A stretch of 64,000 nucleotides of DNA, from NCBI GenBank assembly GCA_963722495.1, contig CAVRND010000007.1:62001-126000 (forward strand), read 5' to 3'. This DNA comes from Hyphomicrobium_A sp963722495 (GTDB taxonomy: Bacteria; Pseudomonadota; Alphaproteobacteria; Rhizobiales; Hyphomicrobiaceae). Both the position numbers and the translations under genes were made by a program. Under the pieces are notes generated by a model. That model worked only from the letters and a program-made list of their open reading frames with translations, made no database searches and was not told where the DNA came from. Of the stretch, positions 8,816 to 18,727 are shown one piece after another; within the stretch, counting starts at the first letter, position 1, and every line of letters starts with the position of its first letter.

Positions 8816-9205
8816 GTGGCCGTCACGTCCGTTCGTCTTGCATCCCTTCCATTGCCGCCGCGTGCAGCACCCGTTCGCCGCCGTAAGCCCGTCGGCCACG
8901 GTGGCGCCATTCGGCCCATCGTCATCGACAAGGAGACCGCGGGCAAAGTTGCCGGCGACGGAGATCGCCTGCCGCGCATCAGCTCAATGCCGCTCGAATG
9001 TCCGGTGCTGGTCGTCGGCACCGGCGTGCCCGCTTTCAAGGCCGAGCACGTCGTTGCGGCGCTCAAAGCGCGCGGTGTCAGCGGCTATTGGCTGGTCGAA
9101 GTAAAAGAGCGTCCCGGCCCTTCCGGCAGCGGGGCGCTCGCCGAAACGCTGGTCGGCTTTCCGGGCTTGCACATCGAGCGCATCGTCTCGCCGAGCGACC
9201 TTTGA
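8816..9205 (+). CDS. Hypothetical protein
   Basis: A 129-residue frame with a GTG start. The first 50 residues are Arg/Pro-rich and could be an artefact. The C-terminal 80 residues (LECPVLVVGTGVPAFKAEHV, ALKARGVSGYWLVEVKE) look like genuine protein, with hydrophobic beta strands and normal residue use. I do not recognise a family. The real start may be further in, at the ATG of MPLECPVLVV (8989). It follows the glycosyltransferase on the same strand by 90 bases. Confidence 0.45.
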   Translation: MAVTSVRLASLPLPPRAAPVRRRKPVGHGGAIRPIVIDKETAGKVAGDGDRLPRISSMPLECPVLVVGTGVPAFKAEHVVAALKARGVSGYWLVEVKERPGPSGSGALAETLVGFPGLHIERIVSPSDL

Positions 9206-9323
9206 GACGAAACCGCTGTTAGTAAAGTTCGTTGTTTTGAGAAAATCGAACCGCCGCATTGCGGACATTCGTTATTGACAGTGGTAGCCTTGCATCGCCG
9301 TAAGATGTGTAGGGGGTTGCGTT

Positions 9324-10067
9324 ATGGTGCAAACATCGGTGCAGTTCACGCCCGTGCAGGTGCTGCAGGCAGCCCGTCGGGCTGAGGCCGAGGGCAAGAT
9401 GGACTATGCCCTCCAATTCTATCGCCATCTCGTCGAGCAGCACGGAACGACGCCCGAAGCGCAGGAAGCGCGCGAGGGCCTGTTCCGCATCGCCGAATGG
9501 CGCTGGGGAGAGGCGCGTGTCGCCCGCGGCCGTGATGCGGCCAATGGCGGCGGCCAGAACTCCGGCCAGCATCCGCAAGCCGCCGAGAGCGCACCGACGC
9601 CCCCGCCCGCCCCTGCCATCCCGCCCGGCAGCCAGCGCGTCTACAACGTGGCCAACAACCCGCCGCAGCAGCCTTCCAACTATTATCAGGAGCAGCCGCA
9701 GGCCGGTGCCGGCCCCGGCAAGCTGCCGCAAATCATCTCGCGTGATCGGGGGCAGTCCGGCGAGGATTTGGGCGCTTACCATCCGCGCTTCCAGATCGGC
9801 AAGTTCCTCGCCCACGCGCTGAGCGGCGTCGGCTGGATCACGCTGCTGACCGGGATCTTCGCGGCCATCGCCGGCTTCGCCGGTTTGGTCGGCGAACTGT
9901 CGGCAATCGGCCTGTTCGGCGTGCCGTTCGGCATCATGTTGGGCTTGCCCGCCCTGGTGCTGGGTCTCGTGCTCGTCGTCGGTGGACAGCTTGCCGCCGC
10001 GGTGTTCGCCAGCGCCAACGCCAATCTCGAGCTGGTCGCCATCGAGCGCGGCCGCACCAGCTTCTGA
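9324..10067 (+). CDS. Membrane protein with TPR-like N-terminus and Pro-rich linker
   Basis: A 247-residue protein in three parts. Residues 8-55 form a helical pair (VLQAARRAEAEGKMDYALQF, EAQEAREGLFRIAEWRW) like one or two tetratricopeptide units. Residues 75-140 are a low-complexity Pro/Gln/Ala linker. Residues 160-225 hold two hydrophobic segments (SGVGWITLLTGIFAAIAGFA and IMLGLPALVLGLVLVVGGQL). The N-terminal part would face the cytoplasm if the topology is a simple hairpin. The function is unknown. The gene is convergent with moaB, with 10 bases between the stops. Confidence 0.8.
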   Translation: MVQTSVQFTPVQVLQAARRAEAEGKMDYALQFYRHLVEQHGTTPEAQEAREGLFRIAEWRWGEARVARGRDAANGGGQNSGQHPQAAESAPTPPPAPAIPPGSQRVYNVANNPPQQPSNYYQEQPQAGAGPGKLPQIISRDRGQSGEDLGAYHPRFQIGKFLAHALSGVGWITLLTGIFAAIAGFAGLVGELSAIGLFGVPFGIMLGLPALVLGLVLVVGGQLAAAVFASANANLELVAIERGRTSF

Positions 10068-10077
10068 GTATCTTGTC

Positions 10078-10611
10078 TCAGCGCGTCTCTTTCAGACGCG
10101 GCATGATATCGACCAGATTGCAGGGCCGGTGGCGGCTGTCGAGCTGCCACTTGAGGATGCCGTTCCAGGCGTCCTTGCAGGCCCCCGGCGAACCCGGCAG
10201 GCAGAACACGTAGGTGCCGTTGGCCGTGCCGCCGCACGCGCGCGACTGAATGGTCGACGTCGCGACGCTCTGGAATGACAGCATGTGAAAGATGATCGAG
10301 AAGCCTTCGATCTCCTTTTCGAACAACGGCTTTACCGCGTCCGGCGTCACGTCGCGGCCGGTGAAGCCGGTGCCTCCCGTCGTGATGACGACGTCGATGC
10401 CGGGATCGGCGATCCAGCTCTCCACCTTGGCGCGGATCAACGCCTTGTCGTCGGTGACGATCTCGCGCTTGGCAAGCGTGTGACTGGCCTCGGCGATCAT
10501 CGCCTCCAGCACGTCGCCCGATTTGTCGGTCGCCTTCTCGCGCGTGTCGGACACGGTGAGCGTCGCGATGCGCAGCGGCTTGAACTCGAAGCTCTCGTCG
10601 ATCTTGGCCAT
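10078..10611 (-). CDS. moaB: Molybdenum cofactor biosynthesis protein MoaB
   Basis: A 177-residue MoaB/MogA-fold protein that adenylylates molybdopterin during molybdenum cofactor assembly. It shows RIATLTVSDTRE near the start, the MPT-binding loop ITTGGTGFTGRDVTPDA (about 77-93), and FCLPGSPGACKDAW (about 136-149). The length is normal for MoaB. It is followed upstream by the uracil-DNA glycosylase gene on the same strand with a 13-base gap, so the two are likely co-transcribed. Confidence 0.93.
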   Translation of the reverse strand: MAKIDESFEFKPLRIATLTVSDTREKATDKSGDVLEAMIAEASHTLAKREIVTDDKALIRAKVESWIADPGIDVVITTGGTGFTGRDVTPDAVKPLFEKEIEGFSIIFHMLSFQSVATSTIQSRACGGTANGTYVFCLPGSPGACKDAWNGILKWQLDSRHRPCNLVDIMPRLKETR

Positions 10612-10624
10612 GTGCAGGTCTCTG

Positions 10625-11511
10625 CTATTTCAGCGCCGCCTTGACGGCGAGCAGGTCGCGCCACGCCATGCCCTTCGCCGCCGGGGTGCGCAAGAGGTAC
10701 GCCGGGTGCAGCGTCGCCACGGCCTTCGCCGTATGGCCGCCCATGTCGAGCTCCCGCCACTTGCCGCGGATGCGCATAATGCCCTCGGTCTCGTCGAACA
10801 GCTGTTTCGCGGCCGCCCCGCCGAGCGCCAGCACGACTTTCGGCGCCACGAGGGCGACCTGCCGCTCCAGGAACGGCCGGCAGGCGAGCGCCTCTTGCGG
10901 CGTCGGCGTGCGGTTTCCGGGGGGGCGCCAGTACACGATGTTGGTGATGTGCACGTCGGCCTCGCTCATGCCGATGGTGCCCAGCATCTTGTCGAGCAGC
11001 ATGCCGGCGCGGCCGACAAAGGGCTTACCCTCGAAGTCCTCCTCGCGCCCCGGAGCCTCGCCGACGATCATCAGCGATGCGCGCTCGGCGCCGCGATAAA
11101 AGCACAGGTTCTTGGCCGTGGATTTCAGCCCGCAGCCTTCGAACTGGCCGAGCATGGCGCCGAGCTCGGCGAGCGTACGCGCACCTTTGAGGTCGGCGGC
11201 GGACCCCGCCTCGGATGCGGCGGGTGCGCGCGCCGGGAACTGCCGCGCCGGTTTGGCGATTGGTGCGGGCGTAGCATAGGTCGCCGCGCCGGCGCCGTGG
11301 CCGGCGGCTCGTCCCGTCGCGGCACACTGAGAGCGGCGCTCGTAGGGGTGCCGGCGCGCAGGAATTCTGCGGCGAATTGCGCTCCCGGCGCTGCGTCGGC
11401 GCGTGTCAGCCAATCGAGCGGCTGCTCTTCCAACGCCGCGTCAACGCCCATCGCCTCGTACCAGGCGAGGATGCGGCCGGCAGCTTTGCGCGTTGTCTCG
11501 TTGACGCTCAT
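10625..11511 (-). CDS. Family 4 uracil-DNA glycosylase, one frame break
   Basis: Type-4 (iron-sulfur) uracil-DNA glycosylase of about 295 residues, which excises uracil from DNA. The family pattern is clear: an N-terminal segment with Cys residues (QFEGCGLKSTAKNLCFYRG), the motif GEAPGREEDFEGKPFVGRAG, VYWRPPGNRTPTPQE, and the C-terminal LHPAYLLRTP. The frame changes near 11297, inside a low-complexity Ala/Pro linker; one base seems missing or two are extra. The N-terminal MSVNETTRKAAGRILAWYEAMG is the normal start of this family in the order, so I place the start at 11511. Confidence 0.85.
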
Positions 11512-11674
11512 GGCGCGCACCATATAGCGGGGGAACGCCGGCTCATAGCGCGGGCGCGGCGGCTTCCGTCATCCGTAGACTAAGGCTTGCGGCCCCGCGG
11601 CGCTTGACGCTGCGCCCTCCGCAGACCTACGACCAATATAAAGCTCGCGCGCGAGAGAAGAGGTTACCGAAGAA

Positions 11675-13372
11675 ATGGCCGAGGCCGAGACCGCAGCCGA
11701 GCTGCCGCCCAACGAAGCCCCCCGAGAGGCGATGGAGTTCGACGTCGTCATCGTCGGCGCGGGGCCAGCGGGGCTTGCCGCCGCGATCCGGCTGAAGCAG
11801 CTCGCCAACGCGGCCGGCAGCGAGCTGTCTGTCGTCGTCGTCGAGAAGGGCTCCGCGGTCGGCGCCCACATCCTCTCCGGCGCCGTCATCGACCCCAAGG
11901 GCCTCAACAAGCTCATTCCCGACTGGAAGGAAAAGGGCGCCCCCGTCGAGACGGCGGTCCAGGACGACAAGTTCCTGTTCCTCACCAAAGGCGGTGCGCT
12001 GCGCCTGCCCAATTTCCTCATGCCGCCGTTGATGAGCAATCACGGCAACTACATCGTCAGCCTTGGCGCGCTGTGCATCTGGCTCGGCGAGCAGGCGACC
12101 GAGCTGGGCGTCGAGATCTATCCGGGCTTTGCGGCAAGCGAAGTGCTTTACGATGAGAACAACGCCGTCGTTGGCATTGCCACGGGCGACATGGGCGTCG
12201 GCCGCGACGGGCAGCCTACCGACAGCTTCGTGCGCGGCATGGAGCTGCGCGGCAAGTACACGTTCTTTGCCGAGGGTGCGCGCGGCTCGCTGACCAAGCA
12301 ACTCGTCGAGGAGTTCAAGCTCAGCGAGGGCCGCGATCCGCAAAAGTACGGCATCGGCCTCAAGGAGCTTTGGCAGGTCAAGCCGGAGAACCACAAGCCC
12401 GGCCTCGTTCAGCACACGTTTGGCTGGCCGCTCGACAACCGCACCGGTGGCGGTTCGTTCCTTTATCACTACGGCGACAACCTCGTGTCGGTGGGCTTCG
12501 TGCTCCACCTCAACTACGAGAACCCGTACATCGCGCCGTTCGAGGAATTCCAGCGCTTCAAGACGCACCCTGCGATCCGCGCCACGTTCGCGGGGGGCAA
12601 GCGCATCGGCTACGGCGCGCGCGCCATCACCGAGGGCGGCTTGCAGTCGATCCCCAAGCTCACGTTTCCCGGCGGAGCGCTGCTCGGCTGCGCCGCCGGC
12701 TTCATAAACCTGCCGCGCATCAAGGGCAGCCACAACGCCATGCTCTCGGGCATCGCTGCAGCCGAGGCCGCTTTCGCGGCACTCGCCGAGGGCCGTGCCC
12801 ACGATGAGCTGACTGCATACGAGGAAGACGTCCATACGGGCGACATCGCGGCCGACCTCAAGCCCGTGCGCAATACCAAGCCGCTTTGGTCGCGCTTCGG
12901 CACCTTCATCGGCTTTGCGCTCGCCGGCGTCGATATGTGGATTAACACCCTCATCCCGGGCGGGCTGCCGTTCACGCTGAAGCACAAAAAGCCGGACTAT
13001 GCGACCCTCAAGCGGGCGCAGAACGCCACGCCGATCGCCTACCCCAAGCCGGATGGCGTTCTGACCTTCGACCGGCTGACCAGCGTGTCGTTCTCCGGCA
13101 CCAATCATGAGGAAAACCAGCCGGTACATCTTAAGCTTACCGACCCCGCGGTGCCGGTCGCCATCAACCTGCCAGAATTTGCAGAGCCTGCTCAGCGGTA
13201 CTGTCCGGCGGCGGTCTACGAGATCGTCGTCGATACGGGCGGGGATCCGCGCTTCCAAATTAACGCGCAGAACTGTGTCCACTGCAAAACTTGCGATATC
13301 AAGGATCCGAGCCAGAACATCACGTGGGTTTGCCCGGAAGGTGGGGGCGGCCCGAATTACGCCGGAATGTGA
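11675..13372 (+). CDS. Electron transfer flavoprotein-ubiquinone oxidoreductase
   Basis: A 565-residue ETF-QO that passes electrons from acyl-CoA and other dehydrogenases through ETF to the quinone pool at the inner membrane. The FAD-binding motif FDVVIVGAGPAGLAAAIRL lies at about 22-40. The C-terminal 4Fe-4S domain is complete: YCPAAVYEIV, then NCVHCKTCDIKDPSQNITWV and CPEGGGGPNY. A 14-base perfect palindrome (GGCCGCTAGCGGCC, 13373-13386) follows the stop directly. The frame is intact throughout. Confidence 0.96.
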   Translation: MAEAETAAELPPNEAPREAMEFDVVIVGAGPAGLAAAIRLKQLANAAGSELSVVVVEKGSAVGAHILSGAVIDPKGLNKLIPDWKEKGAPVETAVQDDKFLFLTKGGALRLPNFLMPPLMSNHGNYIVSLGALCIWLGEQATELGVEIYPGFAASEVLYDENNAVVGIATGDMGVGRDGQPTDSFVRGMELRGKYTFFAEGARGSLTKQLVEEFKLSEGRDPQKYGIGLKELWQVKPENHKPGLVQHTFGWPLDNRTGGGSFLYHYGDNLVSVGFVLHLNYENPYIAPFEEFQRFKTHPAIRATFAGGKRIGYGARAITEGGLQSIPKLTFPGGALLGCAAGFINLPRIKGSHNAMLSGIAAAEAAFAALAEGRAHDELTAYEEDVHTGDIAADLKPVRNTKPLWSRFGTFIGFALAGVDMWINTLIPGGLPFTLKHKKPDYATLKRAQNATPIAYPKPDGVLTFDRLTSVSFSGTNHEENQPVHLKLTDPAVPVAINLPEFAEPAQRYCPAAVYEIVVDTGGDPRFQINAQNCVHCKTCDIKDPSQNITWVCPEGGGGPNYAGM

Positions 13373-13527
13373 GGCCGCTAGCGGCCGACGGTGGGCTCTT
13401 TATGACGCTGCAGGTATTTGCAGAGTCATCGTTACTCGCCGCGCGGATGTCGCCAAATCGCCGCGTTATTTGCTACGGTATGGCGCTCCGGGAATCAGCC
13501 CCGTGCCTTCAAGAAGGATCAGTTTGA

Positions 13528-15322
13528 ATGCGGGCTAGCCTTCGCAACGCGTTGCTTTCAACGGCAACCGCCATCGGCATGTTCACCGCCAGCATCAGCG
13601 CCACTCAAGCTGCAAAAGACTTCTCCACGGAGACGGACGCCCACTCGCTGCTCGGCAGCTACCTCGCGGCCAATCTCGCCAAGGGCGCCAACGACAACAA
13701 TTCCGCCGCCGCGTTCTATCGCAGCGCGCTGACGCTGGACCCGAGCAACGCCGTCCTGCTCGAGCAGGCCTTCCAAACCGAAGCCGCAGAGGGCCACTGG
13801 GACCGGGCCGTGCCGCTCGCCCGCGAGCTCGTCGCCAAGAGCGGCGAGAACCGCATGGCGTACCTTCTGCTCGGCCTCAACAGCTTCAAGAACGGCGACT
13901 ACTCGAAGGCGGACGATGAGTTCCGCAAAGCCAGCGACGGTCCGATCGGCGAGCTGACCAGCGCCCTCGCCCGCGCCTGGGCCGCGGCCGCCTCCGGCAA
14001 TCCGCAGCGCGCCATGAAGCTGCTCGATATGCCCAAGCAGGCCGAATGGGCGCAGTTCTATCTCAACTATCACAAGGCGCTCATCGCCGACGTGTCGGGG
14101 CGCCCGCAGGATGCGCTGGCGGCCTACGAGCATTCCATGCGCCAGGACGCCACCACTTTGCGCATCGCACTCGCTTACGCGCGCCACGCCGCGAAAAACG
14201 GCAACGTCAAGCTCGCCCAGGAAATCCTCGACGGCCAGACCGAGCGTTCCCAGGGCGAGCCGCACGTCCTGGTCCGCGAGCTGCGGGAGAAAATCGGTCA
14301 GGACAAGAAAACCGATCTGCTGATCTCGACCGCGGCGCAGGGGATGGCCGAGGTGTTCTACGGGCTCGGCGAAGCGCTGACGAGTGAGGGCGGCCTCAGC
14401 ATGGGCGTCCTCTATCTGCAGCTGGCGCTGTACGCCCAGCCCGACCACGCTTTCGCGCTCGCCGCGCTGGCCAGCGCCTATGAATCCGGGCAGCGCTACC
14501 AGGCGGCGCTCGACGCCTACGATCGCATTCCGGCCGGCAGCGCGCTGCAGCCGGCTATCGACATCCGCAAGGCGTTCGATCTCAACTCGCTCGACAAGGT
14601 CGACGAGGCCAAGGTGATCCTCGACGGGCTAGCGAAAGCGGATGCCAACGACCTGAAGCCGCTCGACGCGCTGGGCAACATCCTGCGCGCCCGCAAGCGC
14701 TATGCGCGAAGCGGTCGACGTCTACAGCGCGGCCCTGAAGCTGATCCCCAAGCCGGACAAGCGGCACTGGAGCATCTTCTATTCGCGCGGCACCTGCTAC
14801 GAGCGCCTGAAGAACTGGCCCGCCGCCGAGGCCGACCTGCAGAAGGCCCTGGAGCTGTATCCCGACCAGCCGCTGGCGCTGAACTACCTCGGCTACAGCT
14901 GGGTAGATCAGAACCGCAACCTGAAGCAGGGCATGGGGCTGATCGAGAAGGCCGTCGCTCTGAAGCCTGACGACGGCTACATCGTCGATAGCCTTGGCTG
15001 GGCGCACTACAAGCTGGGCAACTACGCTGAGGCCGTGCGCTTCCTGGAGCGCGCCGTCGAGCTGAAGCCGCAGGACCCCGTGCTCAACGACCACCTCGGC
15101 GATGCCCTGTGGCGGGTGGGGCGTGAGCGTGAAGCCAAGTTCCAGTGGGATCAGGCGCTGACGCTCGATCCGGAGCCGGAAGAGCTGGAGCGCATCAAGA
15201 AGAAGCTCTCCGAAGGCATGCCGCCGGCCGCCGAGGCGCGCGCCACCCTGCGCGAGACGATGCGCCGGGTGCAGCAGAAGAAGCGCAAAGAGACCAAGCT
15301 CGACCCGGCGCTGGTCGAATAA
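13528..15322 (+). CDS. Secreted tetratricopeptide repeat protein, one frame break
   Basis: A TPR protein of about 597 residues with a signal peptide (1-29, ending TQA). Repeats run through the whole length, for example YLAANLAKGANDNNSAAAFY near the start and WAHYKLGNYAEAVRFLERAV and LNDHLGDALWRVGREREAKF near the end. The frame breaks near 14706: RKRYA is followed by EAVDVYSAALKLIPKPDKRH once one extra C is removed from TATGCGCGAAGC. It precedes ispE, a context I know from related genomes. It probably scaffolds a periplasmic or outer-membrane process; the partner is unknown. Confidence 0.85.
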
Positions 15323-15486
15323 GGCGAATAGCGAACGTTTTGGAATGGCTCGCGAAGTGGCGCCCCGGGCGCGCTGGGCGAGCCTTCCGTGCGCGACTGA
15401 CGCGTCGCTTTTGTAAGGAACAAGCAGCCGCGATCTGAATTCCTCTGACAGCTCACAATCGAACGCCGAGCCGTCTGGAGTTCACA

Positions 15487-15801
15487 ATGGTAAGAGCAAA
15501 AGTTCTCGCCGCCCTAGGTGCTGCTGCCCTCTCCGCCACGCTTTTCTCGGCCGCCTCCGCGACCCCGCTTCCGATCGCGTCGCAGGACGAGATGGATTCG
15601 ATGAACCGCCCGGTCGCCTACCGCCAGTGTGTCTTCGCCGAGGGTCACCGGCTGTGCCGCACCTACTACGAGGGCGGGGACGGCGATCAGGCTGCCGCTT
15701 CGCCGGATTACGGCTACTACGGCGCGCCGGGTATCTATCTGGGGTCCAGCAGCGGAAGCTATCCGCCCAAGCCCGATCCGTTTGACGACGAAGGTCGTTG
15801 A
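15487..15801 (+). CDS. Small secreted protein of unknown function
   Basis: A 104-residue protein with a signal peptide (1-26, ending ASA), a central pair of cysteines (YRQCVFAEGHRLCRTYYEGG) and a Gly/Tyr/Pro-rich tail (YGYYGAPGIYLGSSSGSYPP). The Cys pair could form a disulfide. TGGAG eight bases before the ATG supports this start. I do not recognise a family. Confidence 0.7.
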   Translation: MVRAKVLAALGAAALSATLFSAASATPLPIASQDEMDSMNRPVAYRQCVFAEGHRLCRTYYEGGDGDQAAASPDYGYYGAPGIYLGSSSGSYPPKPDPFDDEGR

Positions 15802-15889
15802 CGCCCCGGCTATACTAGCCACCTGATCGACTACACTGCGGCCTTGGAGAGCCTCTCTCCGGGGCCGTTGCATATTCCGGGCTGGACCG

Positions 15890-16756
15890 ATGTCGGAAAT
15901 CGCAGAGCACGCGCGCGCCAAGATCAATCTGACCCTGCGTGTGCTCGGCCGCCGCGCCGACGGCTATCATCTGCTCGAGAGCTTGATCGTGTTCGCGGAC
16001 ATCGGCGATGACGTCGTCTTCGAGCCGGGCGCGGTGCCGGCCGTCGCGATGTCGGGGCTCTACGCGTCCGCCATTGCCGGCTCAAATCTCGCCGACACGG
16101 CGTTGCAGGCCCTCGCAGCCGCTGACCCGATCCTGTCGCTCGGCCGCGTCTCGATCGACAAGCGCCTGCCCATCGCTGCGGGCATCGGTGGAGGGTCGGC
16201 CGATGCCGCCGCCGTACTGCGCGCCGTGCGCCGCATCAATCCCGCCAACGGCGTCGATTGGGATCGGCTGGCCGCCTCGCTCGGCGCCGACGTGTCGGTG
16301 TGCCTCGCCGATCGGTCGTCGCTGGTGTGGGGCGTCGGCGAGCACGTAGAGCCGGTTGAAGGGCTGCCGCGTCTTCATGCCGTGCTGGTCTGCCCGCAGA
16401 GCGCTGCGCCGTTCGGCAAGACGAAGTCGGTGTTCAAGCAGCTTTCGCTGCCGGAGGTCGGGACGGAGACGCCGCCCGCGGCGTTGCCTGCATTCCCCGA
16501 CGTTGCAGCGCTGATCGCGTATATGCGCGGCGTCGGAAACGATCTGCGCGGTCCCGCCCACGCGGTTCTGCCTGACAGCGCCGCCGCCGAGGCCGCGCTG
16601 TCGGCGCAGCCCGATTGCCTTTACGTCAGCCTGTCCGGCGCCGGCCCGACGAGCTTTGGAATTTTCCCCGATGCGGCGCGTGCCGCTGCCAGCGCCGAGC
16701 ATATGCGCGCCCACCATCCCGACTGGTGGATCGTCGCCACCAACCTCGGCGATTAA
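15890..16756 (+). CDS. ispE: 4-diphosphocytidyl-2-C-methyl-D-erythritol kinase
   Basis: A 288-residue GHMP kinase that phosphorylates CDP-methylerythritol in the MEP isoprenoid pathway. It shows AHARAKINLTLRVLGRRADGYH at 5-26, the ATP loop LPIAAGIGGGSADAAAVLRA (about 94-113) and the C-terminal LYVSLSGAGPTSFGIF. The length is normal. Together with the polyprenyl synthase 0.6 kb away it gives this region two steps of isoprenoid synthesis. Confidence 0.95.
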   Translation: MSEIAEHARAKINLTLRVLGRRADGYHLLESLIVFADIGDDVVFEPGAVPAVAMSGLYASAIAGSNLADTALQALAAADPILSLGRVSIDKRLPIAAGIGGGSADAAAVLRAVRRINPANGVDWDRLAASLGADVSVCLADRSSLVWGVGEHVEPVEGLPRLHAVLVCPQSAAPFGKTKSVFKQLSLPEVGTETPPAALPAFPDVAALIAYMRGVGNDLRGPAHAVLPDSAAAEAALSAQPDCLYVSLSGAGPTSFGIFPDAARAAASAEHMRAHHPDWWIVATNLGD

Positions 16757-16771
16757 GCCCGGCTTAGCGGA

Positions 16772-17263
16772 TCAGCAGAAGAAGCAGTTGCGGCAGGCCG
16801 TAGCGGCTTCGGTGATCTGACCGCTCATGACCTTTGAATATTCGCTGAGCTTGCTCTTGAAGCGGTCGCACACGGCTTTCTTGGCGTCGGGCTGACCGTG
16901 CAGCGTTTCCCACTGCTTGAGGTAGCCGTCCTTCTTCGTCTTGAAGGTGCCGAACACTTTCCTCAGCGAGGTCGGCTCGACGCAGGTTGCAACCGCGCGC
17001 CAGGCGCGTTTCTGCAGGTTGAGCTTGATGCCGCAGAACTCCTGCAGGGCATCGACGGTGGCGTACTCGTCGACGAGCTTCCACAGGTTCGCCTGCTCGG
17101 TCTTGCTCATGTCGGCGATGCCGAGCTTGACGAGTTGAATGCCCGATTGTGCCGGCGGCGCGGATTGCGCGGCAGCGGCGGCGCCCGCCAGCAGGCAGGC
17201 GGCAGCGACGAGCCACCCGGCTTTTCCGGCCATCCGTCCAACGATGTTGTGAAACGAACGCAC
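16772..17263 (-). CDS. Secreted hypothetical protein with C-terminal cysteines
   Basis: A 163-residue protein with an N-terminal signal peptide (up to about residue 32, AAAAAQS), a helical mature part with cysteines at positions such as LQEFCGIKL, VATCVEP and AVCDRF, and a terminal ACRNCFFC. The ATG at 17233 (MAGKAGWLVAAACLLAG) is an equally plausible start. The family is not recognised. It is convergent with ispE, with 15 bases between the stops. Confidence 0.7.
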   Translation of the reverse strand: MRSFHNIVGRMAGKAGWLVAAACLLAGAAAAAQSAPPAQSGIQLVKLGIADMSKTEQANLWKLVDEYATVDALQEFCGIKLNLQKRAWRAVATCVEPTSLRKVFGTFKTKKDGYLKQWETLHGQPDAKKAVCDRFKSKLSEYSKVMSGQITEAATACRNCFFC

Positions 17264-17351
17264 CGGCGTTCTCCGATATTCTGCTGCGACGCGCGCACCC
17301 TAGGATGCCCCCAAGCGGCGGGCAATACGGGTGGCGGGGTAGGCACTTTTT

Positions 17352-18374
17352 TCAGTGCGAGCGATGCACGCAGAACCCGATCACGTCCAGCATGGCTGCT
17401 TTTTCCGGGCGATCTGGGAATATGGCGAGTGCGTCGTGCGCGATAGCGCCGTAGGAACGCGCCCGCTCCATGGTCGCCTCAAGGGCCTTGTGCTGTTTCA
17501 TCAGGGCCACAGCGCGCTCGAGGTCGCCGTCCTGGATGTCGCCTTCGGCGATGGTGCGCGTCCAGAATGCGCGTTCCTCCTCCGATCCGCGGCGGAACGA
17601 CAGGATGATCGGCAGCGTGATCTTGCCCTCGCGGAAATCGTCGCCGATCGCCTTGCCGAGGTTGGCGCTGTCACCCGCATAGTCGAGCGCGTCGTCGACC
17701 AGCTGGAAGGCCAGCCCGAGGTTGCGGCCGTAGGACTTGAGCGCCGTCTGCTCCGCAGCCGGACGGTTGGAAATCGCCGCGCCCACCTCGGCCGCCGCCG
17801 AGAACAGCGCCGCCGTCTTGGCGTTGATGATGGCGAGGTATTCGTCCTCGGTTGTCGTCGTGTTGTTGGCCGCTGCGAGCTGCATCACCTCGCCCTCGGC
17901 GATCACTGCCGCGGCGTTCGAGAGGATTTTCAGCACCGGCAGTGAGCCGACTTCCACCAGCATGCGGAACGCCTGGCCGAGCAGGAAGTCGCCCACCAGC
18001 ACGCTCGCCTGGTTGCCCCACAGGATGCGCGCTGTCTTCTTGCCGCGCCGCAATCCGCTCTCATCGACGACGTCGTCGTGCAGTAGCGTCGCGGTGTGCA
18101 TGAACTCGATCGCCGAAGCTACGCGAATGTGCCCGCTGCCGCGGAAGTCGCACAATTTGGAGGCGGCGATGGCCAGCATCGGACGCAGGCGTTTGCCGCC
18201 TGAATCGATAAGGTGATGCGCCAGCTCGGGGATCAACTCGACATCGGAGACCGCCTTGTCGAGGATGATGCGGTTGATCGCATCCATGTCGGTCGACACG
18301 ATGTCGAGCAACGGCTGCAGGCTTTCCGGGGCACTGCGGGCGGCGTCGAACGATATGACTTGTCCCAAGGGCAT
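17352..18374 (-). CDS. ispB: Polyprenyl diphosphate synthase (octaprenyl/decaprenyl type)
   Basis: A 340-residue trans-prenyltransferase that makes the ubiquinone side chain. Both aspartate-rich motifs are present: LLHDDVVDES (about 93-102) and LVDDALDYAGD (about 219-229), with GGKRLRPML before the first. I chose the ATG at 18374 (MPLGQVISFD), preceded by CGGGAAG; the frame continues 20 residues upstream. The chain length of the product cannot be told from sequence alone. Adjacent isoprenoid gene ispE fits. Confidence 0.93.
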   Translation of the reverse strand: MPLGQVISFDAARSAPESLQPLLDIVSTDMDAINRIILDKAVSDVELIPELAHHLIDSGGKRLRPMLAIAASKLCDFRGSGHIRVASAIEFMHTATLLHDDVVDESGLRRGKKTARILWGNQASVLVGDFLLGQAFRMLVEVGSLPVLKILSNAAAVIAEGEVMQLAAANNTTTTEDEYLAIINAKTAALFSAAAEVGAAISNRPAAEQTALKSYGRNLGLAFQLVDDALDYAGDSANLGKAIGDDFREGKITLPIILSFRRGSEEERAFWTRTIAEGDIQDGDLERAVALMKQHKALEATMERARSYGAIAHDALAIFPDRPEKAAMLDVIGFCVHRSH

Positions 18375-18502
18375 CTTCCCGAGCTCATGCCTGTTTTGAT
18401 TGGTATATAGCGTTGTGGCCGGGGCGATTTCCAAGCAAACTTTGCCGCAAGCCCTCGACCCTTGTCTTTTGGCCCCCCAGCCCCGGTCCCGGATAACCGT
18501 CC

Positions 18503-18727
18503 ATGCGTGATCTCGTGACCACCAACGATCCCGTCCTGCTCAGCTACCTCATGGTGCTGCTCGAGGGCGCCGGCATCGACGCCGTGGTGTTCGACGGCAA
18601 TATGAGCTCCGTGCAGGGTAGCCTCGGAGCCGTCGCCCAGCGGCTGGCCGTGCCCGCTGAGAGCTGGGATGCCGCGCGCCGCCTGCTCGTCGAGGCCGAC
18701 CTCGGCCAGTGGATGGTAGAGACATGA
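18503..18727 (+). CDS. DUF2007 family small protein
   Basis: A 74-residue protein of the DUF2007 (putative signal-transducing) family: MRDLVTTNDPVLLSYLMVLL, then GIDAVVFDGNMSSVQGSLGA and VPAESWDAARRLL. DUF2007 domains bind no known ligand. The stop overlaps the ATG of the following methyltransferase (ATGA at 18724-18727), so the two are translationally coupled. It diverges from ispB. Confidence 0.88.
   Translation: MRDLVTTNDPVLLSYLMVLLEGAGIDAVVFDGNMSSVQGSLGAVAQRLAVPAESWDAARRLLVEADLGQWMVET

Noticed and set aside
11627..13282. 551-residue open frame antisense to ETF-QO
   Set aside because: A shadow of the strong GC-rich codon bias of the ETF-QO gene; no family resemblance and no ribosome-binding site.
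13373..13386. 14-base perfect palindrome after ETF-QO as a terminator
   Set aside because: The stem has no loop and no T-run, so it would fold poorly as a terminator; noted only in the gene entry.
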